A stretch of 64,000 bases of DNA, taken from Acidimicrobiaceae bacterium (GTDB taxonomy: Bacteria > Actinomycetota > Acidimicrobiia > Acidimicrobiales > Aldehydirespiratoraceae). A program made the translations under genes and the position numbers. Positions within the stretch are counted from its first letter, which is position 1; the number at the start of each line of letters is the position of its first letter. Location: contig JAPPLH010000053.1 in NCBI GenBank assembly GCA_028819505.1, forward strand, positions 89,234 to 153,233. Direction: 5' to 3'. This document shows positions 53,078-60,935 of this stretch, one piece after another. The notes beneath the pieces are model-generated. The model was not told the origin of the DNA, ran no database searches, and saw only the letters and a list, made by a program, of their open reading frames with translations.

Positions 53078-53853
53078 CGGGCGCGGCCGGCACCCCCGCA
53101 CTCGAGGTCGAGGGCCTGTGCAAGTCGTTCCGGGCCGTGCGGGCTCTCGACCGTGTGGCGCTGAGCCTGCACTACGGCCGGGTCACGGCCCTGCTGGGCG
53201 ACAACGGCGCAGGCAAGTCGACGCTGGTCAAGTGCATCTCCGGCGTGTACGCGCCCGACGCGGGCACAGTCAGGGTCGACGGGACCGTCCAAGCGGTCGC
53301 CTCACCCGAGGCGGCACGGGCGCTGGGCATCGAGACCGTCCATCAGACGCTGGCCGTGATCGACCCCCTCGATGTGGTCGAGAACCTCTTCCTCAACCGG
53401 GAGCACACGCGCGGCGGCCGATTCGGCGCCTGGCTCGGCGTGCTCGACAAGAAGCGCATGCGGGTCGAGTCCGGCGAGATCCTGAGTCGACTCGACATCC
53501 GCATCCCGTCGTTGCGCCGGTCGATGAGCGCCCTGTCGGGCGGCCAGCGCCAGGCGGTGGCCATCGGCCGGGCGGCCGCCTGGGGACAGCAGATCGTTCT
53601 GCTCGACGAGCCCGCGGCGGCGCTGGGCGTGGAGCAGGCGGCCCGGGTGCTCGACCTCATCCGCAGCCTGCGCGACGCCGGCGTGGCCGTTCTGCTCATC
53701 ACTCACAACATGGACCGAGTCACCGACTGCTGCGACCGCGCCGTGGTGCTGCGCCAGGGCCGCAAGACCGCGGAGGTGGACGTGGGCGAGGTGACCAAGG
53801 ACGACCTGGTCGCCTACATCACCGGCGCCAGAACCGGCGACCTGGGTCCATGA
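53074..53853 (+). CDS. Sugar ABC transporter ATP-binding protein, single-domain type
   Basis: 259 residues: Walker A GDNGAGKST, signature LSGGQRQAVAIGRA, Walker B IVLLDEPAAALG and switch His in LITHNMDRV. Ribose-type ATPases are usually two fused domains of about 500 residues; this is the one-domain form as in FrcA. Its ATG overlaps the stop of the YhfX-like gene and its stop overlaps the kinase ATG (ATGA both times). Confidence 0.92.
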   Translation: MTGAAGTPALEVEGLCKSFRAVRALDRVALSLHYGRVTALLGDNGAGKSTLVKCISGVYAPDAGTVRVDGTVQAVASPEAARALGIETVHQTLAVIDPLDVVENLFLNREHTRGGRFGAWLGVLDKKRMRVESGEILSRLDIRIPSLRRSMSALSGGQRQAVAIGRAAAWGQQIVLLDEPAAALGVEQAARVLDLIRSLRDAGVAVLLITHNMDRVTDCCDRAVVLRQGRKTAEVDVGEVTKDDLVAYITGARTGDLGP

Positions 53854-54632
53854 GCGCCGGATCCCACATGCAGCTCGGCATAGATGTCGGAGGCACCAGC
53901 ATCAAGGGCGCGGTGGTCGATCTGGGCACAGGCGAACTGGCTTGGGCCATCCGCTCCGAGCCGACGCCGGAGAGGGCGACCCCCGCCGACGTCGTGTCCG
54001 CCATCGGTCGCATCGCGTCGGCGGTGGGCTGGTCCGGCCCGGTCGGGGTGGCCCTGCCGGGCGTCATCGACGGGTCGTCGCTGCGCCATGCCCCCAACCT
54101 CTCCGGCGCGTTCGAGGAGGATGGTGCGCTGGCCCGCCTGCGTGCTCCCGACGGCGCCAACGCGGTGCTCATCAACGACGCCGACGCCGCCGGGCTGGCC
54201 GAGCTGACCTACGGCGACTCCGGTCTCGACTCCGACGGGCTGACCATCGTGCTGACCTTCGGAACGGGCATAGGCAGCTCGCTGCTCCACAACGGCGATC
54301 TCATCGCCAACTCGGAACTGGGCGGCCTGGTCGGCACGAACGGGCGCTTCGAGGAGATCGCGTCCGGGCGGGCGATCTCCGCCGAGGAGCTCTCGCCGGT
54401 GGAATGGGCCCGGCGGGCCCAGCCCTTCTTCGACGAGCTGGAGGCCATGCTCAACCCGTCCCGCTGGGTGGTGGGCGGGGGGCTGAGCGAGAACTTCGAC
54501 CGGTTCGCTTCGAGGCTCGATCTGTCCAAGCCCATCTCGGTGGCCCACCTCGGCATCCACGCCGGCGTCGTCGGCGCCGCCGTCGCCGTCGGCCGCTCCG
54601 GCGGCAGCCCAGCCGGGCCCGCGGCCTGTTGA
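53850..54632 (+). CDS. ROK-family sugar kinase, polyphosphate-glucokinase-like
   Basis: 260 residues. Phosphate-binding GIDVGGTSIKGAVVD at the N-terminus, base Asp in LINDADAAGLAE, and FGTGIGSSLLHNGDLIANSELGG, the last resembling polyphosphate glucokinases. Where many ROK kinases have ELGH this protein has ELGG, and no zinc cysteines are seen. It most likely phosphorylates the imported amino sugar. ATGA overlap with the ATPase gene and TTGA overlap with the deaminase gene. Confidence 0.85.
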   Translation: MSAGSHMQLGIDVGGTSIKGAVVDLGTGELAWAIRSEPTPERATPADVVSAIGRIASAVGWSGPVGVALPGVIDGSSLRHAPNLSGAFEEDGALARLRAPDGANAVLINDADAAGLAELTYGDSGLDSDGLTIVLTFGTGIGSSLLHNGDLIANSELGGLVGTNGRFEEIASGRAISAEELSPVEWARRAQPFFDELEAMLNPSRWVVGGGLSENFDRFASRLDLSKPISVAHLGIHAGVVGAAVAVGRSGGSPAGPAAC

Positions 54633-55378
54633 AGGTCGTCGTCGTCGAGTCCGCCCCGGCAGCGGCGCGCGTGGTCGCCGATCTGGTCGAGCGGTTCGTC
54701 ACGACAGCGCCGCGGCCCGCCCTCGGCCTGGCCACCGGCGCGACGATGGCGCCGGTGTTCGCCGAGCTGGTGCGGCGTCACCGCGAGCACGGGCTGAGCT
54801 TCGCCCGCGCCCGCGCCTACCTGCTGGACGAGTACCTGGGCCTCGACCGCGAGGACCCGTGCGCCTACCGGAACGTCGTCCACCGGCTGCTGGCTCGCCA
54901 TGTCGACCTCGGCGCCGGCGCCGTCCACGGCCCCGACCCCCATGCGGCCGACCTGGACGCCGAGTGCGACCGCTACGAGCGCGAGCTGCTGGCCGCGCCG
55001 ATCGGGCTCCAGCTGCTGGGCATCGGGTCCAACGGGCACATCGCCTTCAACGAGCCCGGCTCTCCGCTGGACAGCACAACCCGGGTCGTCGCGCTGAGCG
55101 GGCAGACCCGGGCCGGGAACGCCCGCTTCTTCCCCGCCGGTCAGGCAGTTCCCGCCCGAGCCATCACCCAGGGAATCGCCACCATCCGCGCCGCTGACCA
55201 ACTGGTGATGGTCGCCTGCGGGAAGCACAAGGCCCAGGCTGTGGCCCGAGCAGTTGAGGGGCCGATCACGTCGGAGGTGCCGGCCTCCGCGATCCAACTC
55301 CATCCCAACGTGACAGTCGTGCTGAGGGCATCGGCAGCCGTCGGCCTCTCGGAGTCGCTCCGGGCAGACACCCAGTAA
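54629..55378 (+). CDS. Glucosamine-6-phosphate deaminase family protein
   Basis: 249 residues from TTG 54629, overlapping the kinase stop. NagB motifs: ALGLATGATMAPVFAEL, LLDEYLGL with the catalytic acidic pair, and GIGSNGHIAFNEPGSPLDS with the ring-opening His and Glu. The position of E. coli Asp141 is Asn, as in many NagB proteins outside enterics. It converts an amino-sugar 6-phosphate to the keto-sugar phosphate plus ammonia. It ends the coupled amino-sugar cluster. Confidence 0.9.
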   Translation: MKVVVVESAPAAARVVADLVERFVTTAPRPALGLATGATMAPVFAELVRRHREHGLSFARARAYLLDEYLGLDREDPCAYRNVVHRLLARHVDLGAGAVHGPDPHAADLDAECDRYERELLAAPIGLQLLGIGSNGHIAFNEPGSPLDSTTRVVALSGQTRAGNARFFPAGQAVPARAITQGIATIRAADQLVMVACGKHKAQAVARAVEGPITSEVPASAIQLHPNVTVVLRASAAVGLSESLRADTQ

Positions 55379-55401
55379 CAGACCAACAGATCAGCCACAT
55401 T

Positions 55402-55421
55402 GTGGATTGTTCGCTATCCAC
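55402..55421 (+). terminator. Weak hairpin after the deaminase gene
   Basis: GTGGAT and ATCCAC form a 6-bp stem with an 8-nt loop, 23 bp after the nagB-like stop. Short and without a T-run, so only a possible terminator. Confidence 0.25.
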
Positions 55422-55437
55422 TTGTGCGCGGCCTTCG

Positions 55438-55680
55438 CTAACCGGCCACGGACACTCGTCGCCCTTCGGCTGCGCTTCGGGCGCAGGCGGCGATGATCCG
55501 CTGCACGGCCGCGCCGTCGTCGAAGTCGGGCTTGACGCGGGTTCCGTCCCTGATGGCCGCAATCCAGGCGCGGGTCAGCAATCCACCACGCCGCGAGACG
55601 CCCCCGCTCTGGCTGTCGCCATGGAGCTTGTTGTCCTGCGGTATGCGTCCGTGCTCGCCCGGGCGATAGGTTGAACGCTG
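55438..55680 (-). pseudogene. C-terminal remnant of a Gfo/Idh/MocA-type oxidoreductase
   Basis: Reading the minus strand from about 55680 gives a stop-free 80-residue segment ending in TAG at 55440-55438. It contains RPGEHGRIPQDNKLHGD, SRRGGLLTRAWIAAIRDGTR, VKPDFDDGAAVQRIIAACAR and SAAEGRRVSV, matching the C-terminal end of Gfo/Idh/MocA sugar oxidoreductases. No Rossmann part lies upstream; the likeness stops where the hicB promoter begins. It appears to be the surviving tail of a sugar dehydrogenase gene truncated next to the hicBA locus. Confidence 0.6.
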
Positions 55681-55703
55681 ACAGTCAGCGGGGAGATGCG
55701 GCC

Positions 55704-55895
55704 ATGCGCACCACGACGATGGTCTACTGGCAAGAGGACGAGTGCTGGCTCGGCTACCTTGAGGAGTTCCCTGACTATTGGACGCAAGGCGCGACTTTGG
55801 AGGACCTCGAGGAGCATCTTCGCGATCTCCACGCGGATCTGACGAGCCGTGAGTTGCCTGGAGTGCGCCATGTCGCCGATCTCACGTTGGCGTGA
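55704..55895 (+). CDS. hicB: HicB-type antitoxin, short form
   Basis: 63 residues from ATG 55704. MVYWQEDECWLGYLEEFPDY followed by WTQGATLEDLEEHLRDLHADL is the HicB partial-RNase-H fold in its shortest form, which pairs with a downstream HicA. Such antitoxins neutralise the HicA mRNA interferase. The stop overlaps the GTG of the hicA frame (GTGA), the usual coupling. Confidence 0.78.
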   Translation: MRTTTMVYWQEDECWLGYLEEFPDYWTQGATLEDLEEHLRDLHADLTSRELPGVRHVADLTLA

Positions 55896-56075
55896 AGCGG
55901 GTTGAACTCATCAGGCGGATCCATGCGACTGGGTCGCTTGGTTCGGCACGGCTCGAAGCACGATTGGTATCGCAATCCCGAGACCGGCGCGTATCAGGCG
56001 GTGCCGCGCCACAACGAGATCAATGAACGACTGGCCAAGCGGATCGTCAAGCAACTGAGCAAGCCACGCGAATGA
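55892..56075 (+). pseudogene. hicA: HicA-type toxin gene with apparent frameshift
   Basis: From GTG 55892 the frame gives VKRVELIRRIHATG, the usual HicA N-terminus. The remainder of HicA (RLVRHGSKHDWYRNPETG, then YQAVPRHNEINERLAKRIVKQL) is in the next frame, with the switch near 55930-55936 (one extra base or two missing). The catalytic His is in GSKHDWY. Either the toxin is inactivated, or the second half is made alone from ATG 55923 (50 residues), or the shift is a sequencing error. The coupled hicB is intact. Confidence 0.65.
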
Positions 56076-56161
56076 CAGATGCGCCGGGGTTTGGCGAGGG
56101 GAGATGACGTAGCAGTTCTCGCCGCGGCGCATCAGGATTCGTCCGCCTCGTCTCGGCTCCT

Positions 56162-56824
56162 TCAGGCAGATCGGCGGGTGATCACCGTGACGCCGTCGCC
56201 TACCGGCAGCAGGGCCACCAGCACCCGCTCATCGGCGGCGACATGGGCGTTGAAGGCTCGCAACTGCTCTGTGGTGGAGTCACTCTGGGAAGGGTCGGCC
56301 ACGTGCCCGTCCCACAGCGTGTTGTCCACCAGGATCACGCCCCGGGCCGACAGCCGGGGCATCAGCTCCTCGTAGTAGTCGATGTAGGACCCTTTGTCGG
56401 CGTCGATGAACGCGAGGTCGACAGCGGGCTCCGGGGGCAGCGGCCGCAGCGTGTCCAGCGCGGGCGCGATGCGCAGGTCGATGCGATCGGCCAGGCCGGC
56501 GCGCTCCCAGTGGTCGCGGGCGATGGCCGTCCACTCCTCGGAGATGTCGCAGCACAGCAGCCGGCCGCCCGGCGGGAGCGCCTTGGCCACGGCCAGGGCC
56601 GAGTAGCCCGTGAAGGTGCCCACCTCCACCGCGAAGCGGGGCTGGAGCAACGTGGTGAGCAGGGTCATGAGGGCGCCCTGCGCGGGACTGATCTGCATGA
56701 CGCTCGCATCGCCGAGAGCCGCCGTGGCCTTGATCAGGTCCCGCTGCACGTCGTCGGGGGCGGTGCAGTGGGCCTCGATGTAGGCGGCGAGAGCATCGTC
56801 GAGGAATACCGAGCGGGAACTCAT
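56162..56824 (-). CDS. SAM-dependent O-methyltransferase, caffeoyl-CoA type
   Basis: 220 residues, normal length. SAM motif VEVGTFTGYSALAVAKAL, acidic motif LLCCDISEEW, and the metal-linked segment VDLAFIDADKGSYIDYYEEL with VILVDNTLWDG. These enzymes methylate catechol-like hydroxyls with a divalent metal. A TAGCAT box lies 9 nt before the ATG, suggesting a very short leader. No linked pathway genes; the natural substrate is unknown. Confidence 0.9.
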   Translation of the reverse strand: MSSRSVFLDDALAAYIEAHCTAPDDVQRDLIKATAALGDASVMQISPAQGALMTLLTTLLQPRFAVEVGTFTGYSALAVAKALPPGGRLLCCDISEEWTAIARDHWERAGLADRIDLRIAPALDTLRPLPPEPAVDLAFIDADKGSYIDYYEELMPRLSARGVILVDNTLWDGHVADPSQSDSTTEQLRAFNAHVAADERVLVALLPVGDGVTVITRRSA

Positions 56825-56876
56825 GACCCAGCGATGCTAACGACGGCTCGGCCGAGCGGGCATTGCGGAGATCGAG

Positions 56877-57656
56877 CTAGCGGGTGGCGCGGCGGGGCGG
56901 CAGGGGAATAAAGGCGCTGGTGCGGGCCGCGTACTCGGCGTAGCCGGGGCGGCGCTTGCCGATGCTGCGCTCCAGCAGGGCCACCCCCGAGACCCGCAGC
57001 AGCAGGAACGTCATCACGAGAGGTCCCGCTATCGTCCACCACATCCCGGCCGCGGCGGCCACGAGGTGGATGCCCCACCACACCACCGCGTCGCCGAAGT
57101 AGTTGGGGTGGCGGCTGTAGCGCCACAGGCCTCGGTCCATCACCTGGCCGCGGTTGGCGGGGTCGGCCTTGAACCGGCGCAACTGCTCGTCGGAGACCGC
57201 CTCGAAGCCGAAGCCGACCGCCCAGACCGCCGCTCCGGTCCAGTCCAGCCACCGGAGCGGTGAGGGGCCGGGGTCGCCGAGCACAGCCTGCACCGGCAGC
57301 GCCACCACCACCGCCAGCACCCCCTGGAGCACGAACACCACGAGGATGCTCCACAGCCAGAACGGCCGCAGGCGCCGCCTCATGGCCTGGTAGCGGAAGT
57401 CCTCGGGCTCGCCCCACTTGCGGACAGTCAGATGGGCGCCCAGCCGCACACCCCACGCCGACACCATCGCCAGCATCAGCGCGTCCCGACCGCTCCCGGC
57501 GCCGTCGCCGGCGAGCCACACCGACCAGGCGATGGCCACGAACACCATCGGCCACAGCGGATCCACGATCGAAGCGTCGCGCTTGATGAGGCTCACCAGC
57601 CAGCAGACGCCCATCAGCGCTCCGGCCACCAGTGCAGCGATCGCGAGCGCGCTCAT
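56877..57656 (-). CDS. DUF1295/steroid-reductase-like membrane enzyme
   Basis: 259 residues with six or seven hydrophobic helices. The C-terminal part has GLWRYSRHPNYFGDAVVWWG, then LLRVSGVALLERSIGKRRPGY and YAARTSAFIPLPP, the signature of DUF1295 proteins, related to steroid 5-alpha reductases and isoprenylcysteine methyltransferases. Likely acts on a lipid or terpenoid with NADPH or SAM. AAGGAGGT precedes the ATG at short spacing. Confidence 0.85.
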   Translation of the reverse strand: MSALAIAALVAGALMGVCWLVSLIKRDASIVDPLWPMVFVAIAWSVWLAGDGAGSGRDALMLAMVSAWGVRLGAHLTVRKWGEPEDFRYQAMRRRLRPFWLWSILVVFVLQGVLAVVVALPVQAVLGDPGPSPLRWLDWTGAAVWAVGFGFEAVSDEQLRRFKADPANRGQVMDRGLWRYSRHPNYFGDAVVWWGIHLVAAAAGMWWTIAGPLVMTFLLLRVSGVALLERSIGKRRPGYAEYAARTSAFIPLPPRRATR

Positions 57657-57847
57657 GCCGACCTCCTTGCCGCTGCGGCGCCTGCCGTGCTGATCCTACG
57701 GGGGCATGGCCGGGGACGCGTGCCCGCCGCGGACGGCGGACCGTTCAGCGGGTAGCACCGGGGAGAACATCGGCTATATTGAAATCAGACGAGTATCGCG
57801 GCCTGTCGTCCGGGCGCCAGATGTCGGCTCACGCAGGAGGAGCAACC

Positions 57848-58216
57848 ATGGCGCCGTTCTTGACGGTCGCGGAGTACGCGTTCTTCGGGTTGGCGATGTT
57901 CAACCTGGGTCTGATCGTCCCCTACACGAGGAACCGGTGGTACCGCCGGCGGATGCAGCGCGAGCGCGCCGGCCGCGGCGATGGCAGGACCATCACCAAG
58001 GACGACATCCGCGAGGAGTTGTGCCGCGACCCGGTGGCCGTCGACATGTTCATGAGCGACGACACGCCCGGCGACGTGCAGAGGTACCTGTATCTGGAGG
58101 CCGAGCGCCGGGCGATCATGCGCAAGCGAAAGCAGCTCGCCGACCACGAGAACGACTTCTTCGCCCCACCGCGGCGCCCGGGGCCGGATCCGGGCTTCAG
58201 CGGCTGCCGCAGCTAG
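57848..58216 (+). CDS. Small membrane-anchored protein, unknown function
   Basis: 122 residues from ATG 57848, preceded by AGGAGG at 57835-57840, a strong ribosome site. One N-terminal hydrophobic helix (about 5-27) is followed by a basic stretch and a charged cytoplasmic region (TKDDIREELCRDPVAVDMFM). Family not recognised. A TATATT box at 57775-57780 could be its -10. The proline-rich C-terminus looks disordered. Confidence 0.65.
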   Translation: MAPFLTVAEYAFFGLAMFNLGLIVPYTRNRWYRRRMQRERAGRGDGRTITKDDIREELCRDPVAVDMFMSDDTPGDVQRYLYLEAERRAIMRKRKQLADHENDFFAPPRRPGPDPGFSGCRS

Positions 58217-58271
58217 CGACGGGCCCGACCGCTGTGAATGGCGGGCCGGCGCGCCGTAGCATCGTGCCGCC

Positions 58272-59225
58272 ATGGCCTCGATCACACCGCCGGGCGGCTG
58301 GACCCACGGCGTCGCGCTGCCGATCCACACGCTCACCGCCACGCTGGCCGACCCCTGGGAGCACACCGCCACCGTCGACGACCTGGTGCGCATCGCCAGC
58401 AAGGCCGAGGGCGCCGGCCACCACTTCGTGGGTGTGACCGACCACGTCGCCATCCCGGACAACGACTACGCGGCCCACATGGGCACCACCTGGTACGACA
58501 CCGTGGCCACCCTGTCGTACCTGGCCGCCTGCACTGAGACGGTCAACCTGGCCTCGGTGGTGTGGATCGCGGCCTACCGCCACCCCCTGCAGACGGCCAA
58601 GTCGTTTGCCACGCTCGACCACCTGTCGGGCGGTCGGGCCATCCTCGGAGTCGGCGCTGGCCACGTGGAGGCCGAGTTCGAGGCGCTGGGCGTGGACTTC
58701 GAGGCTCGGGGCCGGCTGCTCGACGAGACCCTGGAGGCGGTGAGGGGAGCTTTCGCCGACACCTACGTGAGCCACTCGGGGGAAGCCTTCAGCTACGCCG
58801 ACGTCGGGGTCGGCCCAGCGCCGGCGCGGGAGCTGCCCGTCTGGGTGGGTGGCAGCGGCTGGGCCGCCTGGCGGCGCGCCGGTCGCCTGGGCGACGGCTA
58901 CGTGCCCATGGGCAACCCGGTGTCGCAGTACGGCGAGATCATCGACACCATGCACACGGCCGCGGCGGCCGCCGGCCGCGAGGGCGCCCGCTTCGACGTG
59001 GGCTTCATGCCGCCGTGGTGCTACCTGCTGGCCGACACCGCGCCCGAGGGCCTGCCACCGGTCATGGCCTGCGGCGCCGAGCCTGTCGCGGCCAGCATCC
59101 GGGCCGGGCGGGCGGCGGGGGCCAACACCTTCCATCTCAAGTTCCGGGCCCGCACGCTGGAGGAGTACCTGGAGCAGTTCGACGTGTTCGCGGAGTCGGT
59201 GGTCCCCCTGGTGAACGAAGCCTGA
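58272..59225 (+). CDS. LLM-class (luciferase-like, probably F420-dependent) oxidoreductase
   Basis: 317 residues. Luciferase-like barrel features: VDDLVRIASKAEGAGHHFVGVTDHV, PLQTAKSFATLDHLSGGRAILGVGAG and PVWVGGSGWAAWRRAGRLGDGY. Actinobacterial members with this GVGAG/ALD-HLSGGR pattern usually use coenzyme F420, others FMN. A TAGCAT box lies 9 nt before the start. Its stop is 7 bp from the stop of the convergent acyl-CoA ligase gene. The neighbours (two acyl-CoA ligases and a P450) suggest degradation of a hydrophobic acid or terpenoid. Confidence 0.87.
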   Translation: MASITPPGGWTHGVALPIHTLTATLADPWEHTATVDDLVRIASKAEGAGHHFVGVTDHVAIPDNDYAAHMGTTWYDTVATLSYLAACTETVNLASVVWIAAYRHPLQTAKSFATLDHLSGGRAILGVGAGHVEAEFEALGVDFEARGRLLDETLEAVRGAFADTYVSHSGEAFSYADVGVGPAPARELPVWVGGSGWAAWRRAGRLGDGYVPMGNPVSQYGEIIDTMHTAAAAAGREGARFDVGFMPPWCYLLADTAPEGLPPVMACGAEPVAASIRAGRAAGANTFHLKFRARTLEEYLEQFDVFAESVVPLVNEA

Positions 59226-59232
59226 CCGTCCT

Positions 59233-60852
59233 CTAGTTGACGCGGCGGTCGCGGCCGGCCCAGAGCTGGTCGCGCAGGGCGAACTTCTGGATCTTGCCGG
59301 TGGCGGTCTTGGGCAGGTCGCCGAACGTCACCGACTTCGGGGCCTTGAAGCGGGCGATGCGGGACTTGACGTGCTCGACGAGGTCGGCTTCGGTCACGGC
59401 CGCTCCCGCACGGAGCATCACGAAGGCGGCCGGCACCTCGCCCCAGGTGTCGTCGGGGGCGGCCACCACCGCGCACTCCACCACGTCGGGATGCGAGGCC
59501 AGGGCCTGCTCCACCTCGATGGAGGCGATGTTCTCGCCGCCGGAGATGATCACGTCCTTGGCCCGGTCCCGCACCTCCACGTAGCCGTGGTCATGCATCA
59601 CGGCCATGTCCCCGGTGCGGAACCAGGTCCCGCCGGGCCCGTGCACCGACGCCGCCGCGGTGGCTTCGGGATCCTTGTAGTAGCCGAGCATCACGTTGTT
59701 GCCCCGGATGGCGATCTCGCCCTGGCTGGCGCCGTCGGCGGGCACGTCGGCGCCGTCGGCGTCCACTACCCGCACCGATGAGGTCACCAGCGTGCCCACC
59801 CCCTGGCGGGCCTTGATCCGGGCCTGCTCGTCGGCGGGCAGACCGTCCCATTCGCTGCGCCAGTCGCAGATCAGCGACGGGCCGTAGGTCTCGGTCAGGC
59901 CGTACAGGTGGGTCACGTGGACGTTGAGCTCGGCCATCTGCGCCAGCAAGGTGGGCGACGGGGGCGCGCCGCCGGTGCACACCTTCACGGTGCGGGGCGC
60001 AGGCGCCGCGTCGGGGTGGTTGACCAGGCCGATCAGCACTGTGGGGGCGGCGTTGAAGTGGGTCACGCCGTCGTCGCGGATGTGGCGCCACACCGTGCCC
60101 GGGTCCAGGGTTCTCAGCATCAGGTGGGTGCCGCCCACCGCGGTGACCGCCCACGGGAAGCACCAGCCGTTGCAGTGGAAGATGGGCAGCGTCCACAGGA
60201 ACGCCGCGTCGCTGTCGAGGCCGCACTGGGCGGCCATGGCCAGCGCGTTGAGGTTGGCGCCCCGGTGCGAGTACATCACGCCTTTGGGATGGCCGGTCGT
60301 GCCCGAGGTGTAGTTGAGGCTCAGCACGGCGTGCTCGTCGGTGATCTCGATCCGGTGGGGCTCGGCGGAGGCCAGCAGCGCCTCGTACTCGCAGTCGGGG
60401 GCGCCTGAGACGCCGGCGTCGCTGGAGACGACCAGCCGCAGCCCCGGCACCTGCTGCTGGATCGACCGGGCCACGTCGGCCAGGCCGTGGTCGGCGAACA
60501 GCACCTTGGACTCGGCGTGGCCGACGATCCAGGCCAGCTCGCCCGCCGACAGCCGCGAGTTCAGCGCGTTGAACACCACTCCGGCCATGGGGAACCCGAA
60601 GGTGGCCTCAAGGGCCATCGACACGTTGGGGGCCAGCACCGACACTGCGTCGCCGGGCTCGAGGCCCAGTTCGAGCGTGGCGCCGGCCAGCCGCTCGCAG
60701 CGGTCGGCGAACTCCTCGTAGCTGCGCCGCAGCGGTCCGTCTGCCACCGCGGTCCGGTCGCCGTGCACCAGCCGGGCCCGGTCGAGGAAGGTCACCGGCG
60801 TGAGCGGCACCGGCACGAACGGCGACGAGCCGATGGATCCTCCGGCGGTCAT
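59233..60852 (-). CDS. Acyl-CoA synthetase, AMP-binding family (first copy)
   Basis: 539 residues from ATG 60852. Adenylation motifs: LNYTSGTTGHPKGV, the LYGLTETYGPS segment, TWFRTGDMAVM, the hinge VRDRAKDVIISGGENI and the catalytic lysine near the end in KTATGKIQKF. It activates a carboxylic acid to acyl-CoA through acyl-AMP. The medium-length type matches fatty-acyl or aromatic-acid ligases. Lies 83 bp downstream of the second ligase on the same strand. Confidence 0.92.
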   Translation of the reverse strand: MTAGGSIGSSPFVPVPLTPVTFLDRARLVHGDRTAVADGPLRRSYEEFADRCERLAGATLELGLEPGDAVSVLAPNVSMALEATFGFPMAGVVFNALNSRLSAGELAWIVGHAESKVLFADHGLADVARSIQQQVPGLRLVVSSDAGVSGAPDCEYEALLASAEPHRIEITDEHAVLSLNYTSGTTGHPKGVMYSHRGANLNALAMAAQCGLDSDAAFLWTLPIFHCNGWCFPWAVTAVGGTHLMLRTLDPGTVWRHIRDDGVTHFNAAPTVLIGLVNHPDAAPAPRTVKVCTGGAPPSPTLLAQMAELNVHVTHLYGLTETYGPSLICDWRSEWDGLPADEQARIKARQGVGTLVTSSVRVVDADGADVPADGASQGEIAIRGNNVMLGYYKDPEATAAASVHGPGGTWFRTGDMAVMHDHGYVEVRDRAKDVIISGGENIASIEVEQALASHPDVVECAVVAAPDDTWGEVPAAFVMLRAGAAVTEADLVEHVKSRIARFKAPKSVTFGDLPKTATGKIQKFALRDQLWAGRDRRVN

Positions 60853-60935
60853 GGACGACAACGCTATGTGACCAAGTTCACGAATGCGACGGGCGGCGCC
60901 GGCCATAGGGAATCTCGGGTGGCGGCGGGCGCCTT

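Noticed and set aside
55266..55562. 98-codon minus-strand ORF after the deaminase gene
   Set aside because: It is out of frame with the recognisable Gfo/Idh remnant on the same strand and has Ser/Pro/Arg-rich composition.
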